DNA from: CAYUQT01 sp964596165
GTDB lineage: Bacteria; Planctomycetota; Phycisphaerae; UBA1845; JAFGLZ01
Assembly (NCBI GenBank): GCA_964596165.1
Contig: CAZQTW010000004.1
Span: 1-64,000 of the forward strand
Reading direction: 5' to 3'
DNA length: 64,000 nucleotides
Shown here: positions 33,929 to 43,790 of the stretch, piece after piece
Numbering within the stretch: the first letter of the stretch is position 1
How the letters are laid out: each line of letters opens with the position of its first letter
Made by a program: the position numbers and the translations under genes
The notes under the pieces: generated by a model
Databases searched by the model: none
Told to the model about the DNA's origin: nothing
Seen by the model: only the letters and a program-made list of their open reading frames with translations

Positions 33929-36538
33929 ATGATGATCGCCGACCTGTTCATCGAGCCGAGCGAGCAGTTGTGGGCGGGCATACCCGCCTTTCTATGGACC
34001 GTGTTCGTACTGGACCTCGCGCTCGCGCGCCCGCTTTGGCCCGCTCCTTCGGTCCCATCAGGAACGCGGCGTTGGCCGCTCGCAGTGGCCCTGACCCTCT
34101 TGGGACTCGCCGTCCTCTGGTGGGGCAATCGCCTCGTCGGCCGGCCGGAGTGGTGGTACCCCACGTGGGCCGTGCTGCTGATCTGGACGATCGCCGCGAG
34201 GGAATCGGCGCTCGCCGCGCGCAAGCTTGGCCTCGGGTCGGTTGCCCCTTGGATCCTGACGGCCCTCTGTGTCGCGGGCGGAGTCGTGGGTCTGACCCTG
34301 ATCGCAAGGAGCCGCTCACCGGCGGACGAGGCCTTGCTCGCCTGTCTGATCGTCATCACGGCTCTGTTATCCGCCTTGTGGGTTTTCCGATCGTATCGCC
34401 ATCACGGAGCTGCCGACGGGGGCCGACAGCGGTTGCCCGCCACATGTCGGCTGGCGTCGTTTGTTCTGTTGGCTGTCATCCTCTTGAATCCTGTGCTGCG
34501 TCATCAACGGGTCCGTTATGATCGCGCCTGCCTGATCGTGCTCATGGACGATTCTCGTTCGATGAGCATCCGAGACGTTTTGCTCTCGGGAAGTTCCCAA
34601 CCGATCAGCCGGGTCGGCGCCTTGAATACGTCGATGACATCCCATCAGTATGAATTTGGACGGATTCGTCGCGAACTGGATGTCTTGATCTACCGGTTCG
34701 CCGAACGGTTGGCGTCGACCGACGAAATGAGCGTGCGGGCGGAAGGCCAATACACCGCTATCGGTGATGCCATTCGGCAGGCGTATGATGCCGCCCTCCA
34801 GAACGGGCGTCCCGTGGCCGGCATCCTGCTTTTTAGTGACGGAGCCAACAACGTTGCCGGGGTTTCGGAACCGGCCGCCGCCGCGGCAGCGCTGGCCGCC
34901 GGACACGTCCCCCTTTGGGCCGTCGGCGTCGGAAGCGAAACACCCAGCGGTCAAACACGCACCATCATCCCGCGCAACCTCCTGATGGCGCGACGCGTGG
35001 CCGCCATGAATCAATTGCCCATCACCGCCGAATTCAGTTTCGTCGGATTCCGAGGCCAGTCGGCTCGCGTCGAACTCCTTTTTGATGATGAGGTTGTCGA
35101 CCGTCAGCGGATCGACTGCTCGATGGATAGCGAGGCGCGGCAGATTCGATTCCTCTTCGTTCCGCGCGTCGGTGGCCTTCACAAGGTGACCGTCCGGGCG
35201 ACGCCCGAGCAGTTTAAGCTTGACGGGCCGCCGGCCGAACTGAGTCAGTATCTCCACGTCACGGACGAGGTGATCCGCGTGCTCTATGTCGAGGGGAAGC
35301 CCAGATATGAGGGCACGTTTCTCGTCCGCGCGCTGGCCACCTGTGAGCAGGTGCGACTTCACAAGATCCTGCTGGCAGCCCCCGGCGATGAGGACGTCCG
35401 CACCTCGCCCGGAGGTCCGGCCGGCCAGTGGCAATGGTATCACGTCATCATCCTGGGCGACATGGCCCCAGGCCAACTCCGCGCGTCTCAGATGCAGGCA
35501 ATTCGGCAATACGTCGCCGACGGAGGCTGCGGCCTGGCGATGGCAGGCGCCCGGGGGTTGCTCGCAAGCGGGGCCATGGCCGGAACGCCCCTGGCCGATC
35601 TTCTGCCCATGAGCCCGACAGCCGATTGGATTGAGCGGTTGGTTACCGTTACCCCTACTCAGGCGGGGTTGAAACACCCCGTCTGTCAGATCGACGAGTT
35701 TCCCCAGGCGGTCGCCGAACGGTGGCGTGGGCTGGCGCCGATGCGCGGCGCATGCCGCCTGACCGGAATAAAGCCGGCCGCGCAGGTCTTGGCGACCAGC
35801 CAGGACGGTCAGCCGATGATAGTCGTGCAAGCCTTCGGCGCGGGCAACGTGCTGGCGCTTGCGTTCGATTCGACCTGGCAGTGGTGCATGCAGCACGACG
35901 ACGGGGCGAGCTATCATCGACGATTCTGGCGAGAGGTTGTTTTATGGCTGGCGAACCGAAAGCCCGCCGTCTGGATTGCGGCCGATCATCCGCGCTATCA
36001 ATTGCCCTTGCTCATGAGCCGACAGCAGCGCGTCGAGATCCGCGCCGGTGTCGATAGTCCGATCAAGGGGCACGCGTTGACGAACATCCGGATGGAGGCA
36101 CGGATGGCCTTGCCCGACGGCGAGTCGGTACCGCTGACTATGACGCCCGGAACGGACCACTACGCCGCGACCGTTCAAGCCAAGACCGACGGTACATACG
36201 GACTCGAGCTGGTGGTTCGGTCGGACGACCGGGAGATCGGCCGGGCGACCGGCGAGTTCATCGTCGAGTCGCCCGATCTGGAAATGACGCGGCAACTGGC
36301 CGACTTCGATCTACTTCGCGAACTGGCCGCACGAACCGAACCGGCCGGCGGCAGGTTTCTGACTCTTGATAACCTCAGCGAGGTTCTCAGACAGATCGGA
36401 ACCAATGACTATCGCCGTCGGCATGAGGAGACCGTCGTCCAACGACTCAGCCACGACGGCCGGTGGCGACTATGGGGACTGTTCTGCGGCCTGCTGTTCG
36501 TGGAATGGGTCATCCGCAAACGCCGAGGGCTCGTGTAG
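33929..36538 (+). CDS. membrane protein with VWA and GATase-like domains
   Basis: This is an 869-residue protein. The ATG at 33929 follows AAGGA by 6 bases; a GTG at 33860 would extend it by 23 residues. Four N-terminal helices (about residues 15-155) are followed by a VWA domain with MIDAS-like VLMDDSRSMS and GILLFSDGANNVAG. An Ig-like region comes next. Then a glutamine-amidotransferase-like segment (HVIILGDMAPGQL, IRQYVADGGCGLAMAGARG) and a beta-rich part precede a final TM (LWGLFCGLLFVEWVI) with basic end RKRRG. Proteins of this layout are widespread in Planctomycetota, often near MoxR ATPases, but none is next to it here. The function is unknown. Confidence 0.8.
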   Translation: MMIADLFIEPSEQLWAGIPAFLWTVFVLDLALARPLWPAPSVPSGTRRWPLAVALTLLGLAVLWWGNRLVGRPEWWYPTWAVLLIWTIAARESALAARKLGLGSVAPWILTALCVAGGVVGLTLIARSRSPADEALLACLIVITALLSALWVFRSYRHHGAADGGRQRLPATCRLASFVLLAVILLNPVLRHQRVRYDRACLIVLMDDSRSMSIRDVLLSGSSQPISRVGALNTSMTSHQYEFGRIRRELDVLIYRFAERLASTDEMSVRAEGQYTAIGDAIRQAYDAALQNGRPVAGILLFSDGANNVAGVSEPAAAAAALAAGHVPLWAVGVGSETPSGQTRTIIPRNLLMARRVAAMNQLPITAEFSFVGFRGQSARVELLFDDEVVDRQRIDCSMDSEARQIRFLFVPRVGGLHKVTVRATPEQFKLDGPPAELSQYLHVTDEVIRVLYVEGKPRYEGTFLVRALATCEQVRLHKILLAAPGDEDVRTSPGGPAGQWQWYHVIILGDMAPGQLRASQMQAIRQYVADGGCGLAMAGARGLLASGAMAGTPLADLLPMSPTADWIERLVTVTPTQAGLKHPVCQIDEFPQAVAERWRGLAPMRGACRLTGIKPAAQVLATSQDGQPMIVVQAFGAGNVLALAFDSTWQWCMQHDDGASYHRRFWREVVLWLANRKPAVWIAADHPRYQLPLLMSRQQRVEIRAGVDSPIKGHALTNIRMEARMALPDGESVPLTMTPGTDHYAATVQAKTDGTYGLELVVRSDDREIGRATGEFIVESPDLEMTRQLADFDLLRELAARTEPAGGRFLTLDNLSEVLRQIGTNDYRRRHEETVVQRLSHDGRWRLWGLFCGLLFVEWVIRKRRGLV

Positions 36539-36696
36539 ACGATGGCGCCGTCCGCACGATGACGGTGGGAAGTGGGCGTTTCGCCCGCCACGTCGGTTCG
36601 GGGGGCATGGAGCGAAGCCACGAACGGAGCGTGGCGGAACCCGGGGTTGCCGGCGCCTTCGGGAAGGATCTCTCCGCGACGGGTCGGCGGAGCGCC

Positions 36697-39312
36697 CTAC
36701 ACCTTCGCCGTGTAGCGGATGTTCTTCGTGTCTATCCTGCCGTGGACCACCTCGACGAACGGCTTGCCGTTTTTCACGCCTACAATACCGTAACCCCCGG
36801 CCGTCGCTAGGAAACCGCGAAAGTCCCCCCGAATGCTCGGCGCGATGTAGAGAACCTTGTCCACGGCGTCATACCGAACGCCGGTCAGTCCCTGCAACAA
36901 GGCGTAGGACGACATGGCCCGGGCATACCAGTGGCCACACTCGTATTCGTTGAACGGATTACGAATCCGCCCGTCGTATCGATCACGACACGTCCGGACG
37001 AATTCAAGGCCTTCGTCCACCAAGCCGACCATCCTCAGGTGCGCGGCGACTTGATACTCGATGCCGGTCCAGACCTCGTCGCTGTAGACGAACGGCAGCG
37101 ACAGCTTTCCGCCCCGTGGCCACGTGCAGAGCAGCAGTCCGCCTTCCGATCCGACGGCATAGGACGGACGTTGTGGGTTCGCGTGTTCCGACAGATCCTT
37201 TTTCAGGTTGTACGTGTGAACCGCCTTCAGATGAGACGTCACTTTAGCGCGATCAAGAACTTGTCCCACGCCGCACACCAGCGCCATCCACGACCCCAAC
37301 ACGCCGTCGGACAAGCACCCGCTGCCGTACTGGTATTTGGGCCCCTCCTTCTTAAGCAATTCGACCGCCTCGGGCGAGTAGTGACCGACCATGCTTTTCG
37401 CATCAAGGGGGCTCTTCGCTTGCAGGCCCTCCCACTGGATCTTCTGGAAAAAGTACTCGCCATTGAACAATTCGGTTTCAGCGAAGCGCGTCCCCTTGTC
37501 GATCAGGGTCGCCCAGCCGCTCGCGTCTTCGCCCAGTGCCTTGGCCATCATGACGCCGGCGGTCAGCGCGCCCAGGTAGAAGCTTGTGCACATCCCGTTC
37601 GGACCCCAGAACTCGATGTCGTAGGTGTTGTGGTGCGGTTCTTCGACGATGCCCTTGTGCGTGGGGTCCCATGTCTCGATGCAGTAGTTCAGGCTCTGCT
37701 TGATCTTGGGCCACATGCCCCGGAGCCATTCCGTGTCGCCGCTGATCCGCCATTCGCGGAAGGCCTTCATGATGCCGCCGAGCTGGCCGTCGGCCGCCGC
37801 GTGGAAGTCGTGTGCGACGGGACGGATGGGCAGGTTGCTTCGAAACGCTTGATGGCCTCGTGCATCCTGCGACGCGCCGAATTCGGTTTCGCGGAGCGTT
37901 CGCTCAAGGTCGGGGAACAGATGAGGCAGCGCCTGGGCGTAGTTCCAGACGTGGGTACACGAGCCGTGACAGCAACCCTCGTTGTCGCCACACCCTTCCC
38001 AGCTCCACAGACGACCATCGGCTTGGCGCAAGACCGTTGGCGACTTCAGGATGGTCAGATTTGCGGCGACCGCCTCCACGACTTCCGGTGGAAGCGTCGT
38101 GTCATAGAAGGTTTTGCTGAAACGCTCCGAGTTCCGGCGAAGTGTGTCGTACTGGTCGTTCCAATAGGCGGCCAGCTCGTTGATGTCCCTGAAGCGGTTG
38201 GCATACCACGGGACGTAATGGGGGGAACACTCACCTTTCCGTGTCGCCGGTTGCGACGTGGGGTCGCTGCCGCTTCGCAGTCTTGTCTGGCCGGAGTACC
38301 ACGCCAGTTGAAGGACGATGGTTTGACCCTGCCCGGGCTTTAGCTTGAACGGCACGAATACCGTGCCGCCGGGCGACGGTCCTCCCGTGCGGGGTCTTGG
38401 CCGATCGTAGCAGGCCGCCTCCCGCACATCTTTCCATGCCATCGTCAACGGATCCCACCAGCCGCCTCGGAACCACGCAAGGTTTACCTTGACGCCGGGG
38501 GAGCTAACGCGAGCGCAGAAGGCGCTCTTTTCCCACGGTTGATCCTTGGGACCTTCCTCAACCAAAAGGAATCCACCGGGGGTGGGTTGAACGGAATGCC
38601 GGCCATTCTGGACCACCAGAAAATTGCGGGCATTGAATGAGAACACCGCATCCAGGGCGATGCCGCCGGTGTTGACGATCCGATACTCAAGACCGGCCAC
38701 CGGCAGGCTGGCGTTGTCGGCATCACCCGGCTCGAAGGGACTCCAGCCTGTGATCTCGGCCGACAGCGGCAACTTGGGATCAGTCAGCTCGACCGTTGCG
38801 AACGGGAACCGTGCGCGGAAGACTGCCTGACGAAACCGCGGCAAGCCGTACGTCTTGCCGGCGGCGCCGTTGCCTGTTCCCGGCTGGCCAAACACCTTCC
38901 AACCGGGTACAGGGCCCTCGAGAACGCGCGCGAGCTCGGGCTTACCCTTGACGGAGATGGCCGCGAAGACCGCCGGTTCGTTGAACACCTCGGGCCGGTT
39001 TCTCAGCGAAAAGTGTGACAAGGCGCCTGTCCCCTCCAGGCAAATCATTCCGGCGCCCATTCCACCCAGGGGGAAGGCCACGCGGCTCAGGCACTCGCCC
39101 CGATAGACATCGTTATAGCCTCGCCGAGCGGTTCGCTGCGCCCCCCCGTTTCGCTTGGGCACCGAACCGGCATGCGTCGCCGGTCCCTTCTGGGAAACCC
39201 TGTCGGTCATATCACCGCATCCCGCAACGCCCATCACTCCGGCCGCCGCCACGGAGTGCTTCAGGAAGTCTCGACGCGCCAACGATGTCTTGCCCGGATT
39301 CGCTCGAACCAT
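36697..39312 (-). CDS. Tat-exported GH116-like glycosidase (GBA2/DUF608 type)
   Basis: This is an 871-residue protein. The ATG at 39312 has GAGGAG about 6 bases upstream. ARRDFLKHSVAAAGVMGVAGC is a twin-arginine signal whose end also reads as a lipobox with Cys at about residue 32, so a Tat-exported lipoprotein is possible. The catalytic part includes VAFPLGGMGAGMICLEGTG, SWEGCGDNEGCCHGSCTHVWNYAQ, DIEFWGPNGMCTSFYLGALTAG and WTGIEYQVAAHL, all characteristic of GH116 (beta-glucosidase, beta-xylosidase or glucosylceramidase types). Export suggests it degrades a beta-linked glycan or glycolipid. It is divergent from a DUF4136-like lipoprotein gene. Confidence 0.85.
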   Translation of the reverse strand: MVRANPGKTSLARRDFLKHSVAAAGVMGVAGCGDMTDRVSQKGPATHAGSVPKRNGGAQRTARRGYNDVYRGECLSRVAFPLGGMGAGMICLEGTGALSHFSLRNRPEVFNEPAVFAAISVKGKPELARVLEGPVPGWKVFGQPGTGNGAAGKTYGLPRFRQAVFRARFPFATVELTDPKLPLSAEITGWSPFEPGDADNASLPVAGLEYRIVNTGGIALDAVFSFNARNFLVVQNGRHSVQPTPGGFLLVEEGPKDQPWEKSAFCARVSSPGVKVNLAWFRGGWWDPLTMAWKDVREAACYDRPRPRTGGPSPGGTVFVPFKLKPGQGQTIVLQLAWYSGQTRLRSGSDPTSQPATRKGECSPHYVPWYANRFRDINELAAYWNDQYDTLRRNSERFSKTFYDTTLPPEVVEAVAANLTILKSPTVLRQADGRLWSWEGCGDNEGCCHGSCTHVWNYAQALPHLFPDLERTLRETEFGASQDARGHQAFRSNLPIRPVAHDFHAAADGQLGGIMKAFREWRISGDTEWLRGMWPKIKQSLNYCIETWDPTHKGIVEEPHHNTYDIEFWGPNGMCTSFYLGALTAGVMMAKALGEDASGWATLIDKGTRFAETELFNGEYFFQKIQWEGLQAKSPLDAKSMVGHYSPEAVELLKKEGPKYQYGSGCLSDGVLGSWMALVCGVGQVLDRAKVTSHLKAVHTYNLKKDLSEHANPQRPSYAVGSEGGLLLCTWPRGGKLSLPFVYSDEVWTGIEYQVAAHLRMVGLVDEGLEFVRTCRDRYDGRIRNPFNEYECGHWYARAMSSYALLQGLTGVRYDAVDKVLYIAPSIRGDFRGFLATAGGYGIVGVKNGKPFVEVVHGRIDTKNIRYTAKV

Positions 39313-39426
39313 GGTTGTCTCCTCAAACAGCCGTCAGAAAGGGGTGGCTACGGCCCGCCTGTCTGGTACCATGTACGCCCGGCGATATTCTATCGAAGAA
39401 CGCAGGCAATTTGGGAGGCTGAGCAT

Positions 39427-39990
39427 ATGTCATTGTCCAAACAACTCTCCGGCGCGGGCATCCTCATGATGATTGCCGGTTGTGCGTCATCGACGACCAC
39501 GATGAAGGACATCAAGATCCGCACGGAGTCCGATCCGAGTGTTCGTTTCCCCGGTGAAGGCACGTTTTCCTGGGCCCTTCGTTCGGGTGACATATCGAAG
39601 GAATTCAAAGGGGATGCCCAAGCGGTGGGGTGGCGAATTCGCGATACCCTGGAGAGGGAGTTTGCCCGCCGGGGCTTCGAATACCGCGGGGGGGGATACA
39701 AGGTGGATTTCCTCGTGTACTACCGCATCGTAACCGAGGATGAACTTGACGCGGCCAGCCTAGCTAAAGAGTCCGGTGAAAAGGGCGGCCAGCCTTCCGC
39801 GACGGGCGGCAAGTTCGTGAAGGGTTCGCTCATCATTGACGTGCTCGAACCCAAGACCTACAGACTCATGTGGCGCGGCATTGCGGAGATGCAAATCGAT
39901 GCCGTGTCCGAAATCGGTGAGCAGGAAAAGGTGAAAAAAACCAATGAGGCTGTCCAGAAGATCCTCGAAAAGTTTCCACCACGGCGGTAG
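39427..39990 (+). CDS. DUF4136-like lipoprotein
   Basis: This is a 187-residue lipoprotein. The ATG at 39427 follows GGGAGG by 8 bases. A short signal ends in a lipobox (MMIAGC, Cys at residue 18). The mature protein has the DUF4136 layout: an early FSWALRSGD segment, an RDTLEREFARRGFEY helix, a central strand VDFLVYYRIV, and the closing ILEKFPP. It contains a Ser/Gly-rich insertion about residues 115-130. The role is unknown; members sit in the outer membrane or periplasm. A paralogue lies at 45424-45981. The gene ends before a strong terminator at 40014. Confidence 0.8.
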   Translation: MSLSKQLSGAGILMMIAGCASSTTTMKDIKIRTESDPSVRFPGEGTFSWALRSGDISKEFKGDAQAVGWRIRDTLEREFARRGFEYRGGGYKVDFLVYYRIVTEDELDAASLAKESGEKGGQPSATGGKFVKGSLIIDVLEPKTYRLMWRGIAEMQIDAVSEIGEQEKVKKTNEAVQKILEKFPPRR

Positions 39991-40693
39991 TTGAGGTATG
40001 TGTTGGACAAGCCAGCGCAGGTCGGTTTCATCCCGGCCTGCGCTTTTTCATATCGTCCTGCCCAGAGAATGCGGTGCTGTCAGCGAACCGGGCTGTCCCC
40101 AGCCCGGCCTGTCCGGCGTGCTTGCTACGGAACGGCCCGCCGGCCACGGCTCGGCCGTAGGCCGTGCCAGGGAGGACACCCCGGTTCGGTCGGTGGCGGC
40201 CCGTCTTCATCGCTCATTTCGATTGTCATGGCAGCCTACGTTTCCGGCGGGAGGGTCGTAAGAGATGACCGAGACGACTGGATGGGTCGTATCATGACTG
40301 TGGTTTCGACGGCTCGAGCGAGAGGGCAAGACCTACTCACGTTTCTTCGGAGGGACTTGGGCCGAGGTGAAGCGATAGTGTCGTTTCGGCCACCCGGTGT
40401 CATTGTGGTATACCCAGTCGGGCCTGACGTACCCTCAGCCCCCTCATCTTTCGGGCAACGGACCTGCAAAGCGGCTCGCGACTACGCTTGCCCTCCCATT
40501 CGCATTCGCCGGCAGGTAGGTTGGGTGAAGCTCAACAAGCGCACCGCCAGTCGTTGTTAGCCCACATTTCAGATGCTAGCATGCATAATGGACTCGTGTC
40601 GTCGAACCTTCGTAGGCGATCGGAACCACTGGTTCGTGATTCCTATCTCGAACCAGCCTGATCGAGTGATCTTCACGAGCGAAAGCATCCGCC
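39991..40693. other. 703-bp intergenic region with clustered hairpins
   Basis: After the terminator at 40014-40048 the region has two more strong hairpins: CCGGGCTG/CAGCCCGG (40088-40107) and CACGGC/GCCGTG (40145-40166). Open frames cross it but show no recognisable domain, RBS or codon pattern, so I annotate none. Near 40515, GTAGGTTGGGTGAAGC resembles a dispersed intergenic repeat phrase seen in other bacteria. The last 130 bp are relatively A+T-rich and probably carry the promoter of the cytochrome gene (CATAAT near 40580), though no clear -35 is seen. Confidence 0.45.
40014..40048 (+). terminator. intrinsic terminator after the DUF4136-like gene
   Basis: AGCGCAGGTCGG (40014-40025) pairs with CCGGCCTGCGCT over 12 bp (one G-T), with a short pyrimidine-rich loop and a TTTTT tail ending at about 40048. 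It lies 24 bp after the lipoprotein stop. Confidence 0.85.
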
Positions 40694-43111
40694 ATGAACA
40701 AGAATCCGCGAATTCTTGCGATGGCATACGGCTTGGCCTCTCTTGTCTGTGTGGCCGCCGGTCTGTCGTGCAACCGACATTCCGCTCCGTCGCCCTCCAC
40801 TCAAGCTGCTCCGGTGCCCTCTTCTCGGCCCGCCGCGCAGCCTACTTCGTCGCCCTCCGGGTACGTCGGCTCGGCGAGTTGTCGTGAATGTCACGAGAAG
40901 TTCTACCAGCTTTGGGCGCCATCCCACCACGGCCTGGCGATGCAGACCTACACACCCGAGTTCGCCCGGGCACAACTCACTGTCCAGAAGGACGACATCG
41001 CGATCGGCAAGCGCCGCTATCGGGCGCAGATCGAAGGACAGACGGGTTCGGTTCGAGAGCAGGGGCCCGACGGCGACAAATCCTATTCGATAGAACACGT
41101 GATGGGCGGCAAGAACGTCTACTACTTCCTCACGCGGCTCGAACGCGGCAGGCTTCAGGTCTTGCCGGTGGCCTACGACGTCATGAAGAAGGTGTGGTAT
41201 GACACGGCCGCCAGCGGTGTTCGGCACTTTCCCGACCGGACGGACGAGGCGATCGATTGGAGGGAGAGGCCCTACACCTTCAATACGTCGTGCTACAGTT
41301 GTCACGTCAGCCAACTGACGACCAACTACGATCTGAAGACCGACGCCTATCGCACGACCTGGGCCGAGCCGGGCATCAACTGCGAGACCTGCCACGGCCC
41401 GGCCGGCGAACATGTGCGAACGTTCAAGCAGGCTCCCCCGAATCAACCGCCCAAAGACCTCAAGATCATCAGCACGAAGATGTTGACTCCCGAGCAAAAC
41501 GATGCGATCTGCGCACCATGTCACGCCAAGATGGTCGTGCTCACCAATGCCTTTCACCCCGGCGACGAGTACTTCGACCACTACGACCTCGTGACGTTGG
41601 AGCATCCCGACTTCTATCCGGACGGGCGTGACCTGGGCGAGAATTACACGTACACGCTCTGGCGGATGAGTCCGTGCGTCAAGTCGGGCAAGCTGCACTG
41701 CGTGCACTGCCATACGTCCAGCGGCCGGTACCGGTTTCAGGGCGAACAGGCGAATCGGGCGTGTGCGCCCTGTCACGAAGACCGGGTGAAGAACGCCCCG
41801 GCCCACACGAATCACAAGGCCGACGGCGAGGGGAACAAGTGTGTTTCGTGCCACATGCCGATGACGAGCTTCGCACGGATGCGACGGAGCGATCACTCGA
41901 TACGCCCACCCGCTCCGGCGGCCACCATGGCGTTCAAGTCGCCCAACGCCTGCAACATGTGCCACGCCGACAAGGATGCGGCCTGGGCCGATCAATGGGT
42001 CCGCAAGTGGCGTTCACGCGACTACCAGGCGCCGATTCTGCGGATAGGCTCGCTGATCGATGCAGCGAGGCAAAACGACTGGTCTCGACTGGGCGAAATG
42101 ATGGATCATGTGACGGACCCGAGACGCGATGAGATCGTCGCCAATTCACTCATTCGATTGCTCCGTACGTGCAGTGACAACCGAGTCTTGCCGGTCATGA
42201 TGAGGGCACTGAAGGATCCTTCGCCGCTGATCCGGGCCACCGTCGCCGAGGCCATGGGGGACCGGCTGACGCCCGACGTCGTGGCCGGGCTGCTCGCCGC
42301 CACGGCGGACACCTATCGACTCGTTCGGATTCGGGCGGCGGCGTCGCTCGCCCGCCTGGATCCCGGCGCCTTGCGGGATTCGGACCGTCGCAGCCTCGAG
42401 CGCGCCGTGGCTGAGTTCGAGGCATCGATGATGGCGCGACCCGACGATGCCGCTTCTCACTACAACCTGGGCAACTTCCACCTGTCCCGTGGCCAGGCAG
42501 AGCGAGCAGTGGCATGCTTTGAGACGGCCGGCAAGTTCCAGCCCGAACTGATCATGCCCTGGGTGAACGCCTCGCTCGCCTACAATGCGTTGGGGCAAAA
42601 TGCGAAGGCGGAAGAGAGCCTCCGGCGGGCGCTGGGGCTCGATCCCAATAGCGTGCCGGCCAATCTCAACCTGGGTCTGCTTCTCGGCGAAATGGGGCGT
42701 GTTGCCGACGCCGAGGCAGCCTTTCGAAAGGCGTTGGTCGCCGAACCCAACAATGCCGTGGCGGCCTACAACCTCGGGGTCATTCTGGCGGATCGGCTGC
42801 CCGACGAGGCCATTCAGTGGTGTCGCAAGGCGGCCGAACTGCGACCGGACGAGCCGAAATACGCTTACACGGTGGCGTTCTATCTGCGGAACCGGGGCGA
42901 CGTGGATGCCGCCGTCCGACTGCTCCAGGATATGCTCCGAAAGCGTCCGGCCTATCCCGATGCCTACGGGTTGCTGGGCGACATCCTCGAGAAGCAAGGT
43001 AAGACCCGGGAGGCCATCGGCTTGTACAATCGGGCCTTGGCCGACGACCAATTGTCCGAACAGGCTCGCCGCCTTTTTGTCGCACGACTTCAGGCACTGG
43101 CGTCTCCGTAG
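40694..43111 (+). CDS. octaheme c-type cytochrome fused to HEAT and TPR repeats
   Basis: This is an 805-residue lipoprotein (lipobox AAGLSC, Cys26) followed by a Pro/Ser/Ala linker. Eight CxxCH heme sites follow: CRECH (63-67), CYSCH, CETCH, CAPCH, CVHCH, CAPCH, CVSCH and CNMCH. Many extra His residues may be distal ligands. HEAT-like helices (about 470-560, VLPVMMRALKDPSPLIRATVAEAMG) and a TPR array (about 575-790, SHYNLGNFHLSRGQAERAVACFETAG and similar) complete it. Such multiheme-TPR proteins are known in Planctomycetota and Acidobacteriota. Electron transfer at the outer face of the cell is likely, but the partner is not in the window. RBS support for ATG 40694 is weak. Confidence 0.88.
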   Translation: MNKNPRILAMAYGLASLVCVAAGLSCNRHSAPSPSTQAAPVPSSRPAAQPTSSPSGYVGSASCRECHEKFYQLWAPSHHGLAMQTYTPEFARAQLTVQKDDIAIGKRRYRAQIEGQTGSVREQGPDGDKSYSIEHVMGGKNVYYFLTRLERGRLQVLPVAYDVMKKVWYDTAASGVRHFPDRTDEAIDWRERPYTFNTSCYSCHVSQLTTNYDLKTDAYRTTWAEPGINCETCHGPAGEHVRTFKQAPPNQPPKDLKIISTKMLTPEQNDAICAPCHAKMVVLTNAFHPGDEYFDHYDLVTLEHPDFYPDGRDLGENYTYTLWRMSPCVKSGKLHCVHCHTSSGRYRFQGEQANRACAPCHEDRVKNAPAHTNHKADGEGNKCVSCHMPMTSFARMRRSDHSIRPPAPAATMAFKSPNACNMCHADKDAAWADQWVRKWRSRDYQAPILRIGSLIDAARQNDWSRLGEMMDHVTDPRRDEIVANSLIRLLRTCSDNRVLPVMMRALKDPSPLIRATVAEAMGDRLTPDVVAGLLAATADTYRLVRIRAAASLARLDPGALRDSDRRSLERAVAEFEASMMARPDDAASHYNLGNFHLSRGQAERAVACFETAGKFQPELIMPWVNASLAYNALGQNAKAEESLRRALGLDPNSVPANLNLGLLLGEMGRVADAEAAFRKALVAEPNNAVAAYNLGVILADRLPDEAIQWCRKAAELRPDEPKYAYTVAFYLRNRGDVDAAVRLLQDMLRKRPAYPDAYGLLGDILEKQGKTREAIGLYNRALADDQLSEQARRLFVARLQALASP

Positions 43112-43310
43112 TTCGAGGATCGCGGCGATCCGCTCGGTGATTACTGGCCGGGATCATGATCCTGTGATAGACTTCCGCCCGTTCGAGGGGTACGGCGGGA
43201 TGGTTGTGGGTGTTGTGACGGGTTGCGGAAGTCTGTCGTGGAAGACCCTGTCGAGCAGTTCCCAGCGAATGGGAAAGAGCGTGCTTCTCTTGTTTGAGAA
43301 GGAGCGGTCC

Positions 43311-43673
43311 GTGTCAGACCCTTCTGTTGCGCTCATCGAGCGCCGCCCCGAGGCCGTGGTGCTGCACATTCTGGCAGACCGGCCGAATGAGTCGAATCTG
43401 ACGGCGCTGCGATCCGAGGTGACTGCGGCGGCCGCCGAATCGCCTGAGCTGCCCGTGATCCTGGACATGACCAAGGTTGCATTTATGCCCAGCTTGTCGC
43501 TCGGCGCGATGGTACAGCTCTCAAGGCAATTCCAGGTGCGAAAGCAGCGATTGATGCTTGCCGGACTGCAGCAGTTCGTGCGAGAGACGATGACGATCAC
43601 ACGTCTGGACAGGCTGTTCGAGATTCACGATGACGTGCCGGCGGCGCTGAAGGCGGTGCGGGGGGGAGCATAG
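43311..43673 (+). CDS. STAS-domain anti-sigma factor antagonist-like protein
   Basis: This is a 120-residue single STAS domain. I place the start at the GTG at 43311: GAGAAGGAG precedes it by about 7 bases and the domain begins at once (VSDPSVALIERRPEAVVLHI). An ATG at 43270 is not supported. The motif usually written DSSGLG reads MPSLSLGAM: the phospho-acceptor-like Ser is kept but the preceding Asp is Pro. C-terminal ETMTITRLDRLFEIHDD is typical. No anti-sigma kinase or sigma factor is adjacent; a PLD-family gene follows after 117 bp. Confidence 0.85.
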   Translation: MSDPSVALIERRPEAVVLHILADRPNESNLTALRSEVTAAAAESPELPVILDMTKVAFMPSLSLGAMVQLSRQFQVRKQRLMLAGLQQFVRETMTITRLDRLFEIHDDVPAALKAVRGGA

Positions 43674-43790
43674 AAGGTATGCGAGATCGGTCGACAACCG
43701 CGTTTCAGTTGGCCGTACCGTGGGGTATTGCCGACAGTATGCTTCCGCCGGCAATCCTCTTCGAGGATCGGCAGACCGTGCTTGCACGAC

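Noticed and set aside
39991..40560. 189-residue plus-strand frame after the lipoprotein gene
   Set aside because: It begins immediately at the stop, crosses a strong terminator and several hairpins, and has Arg/Cys-rich composition without a domain.
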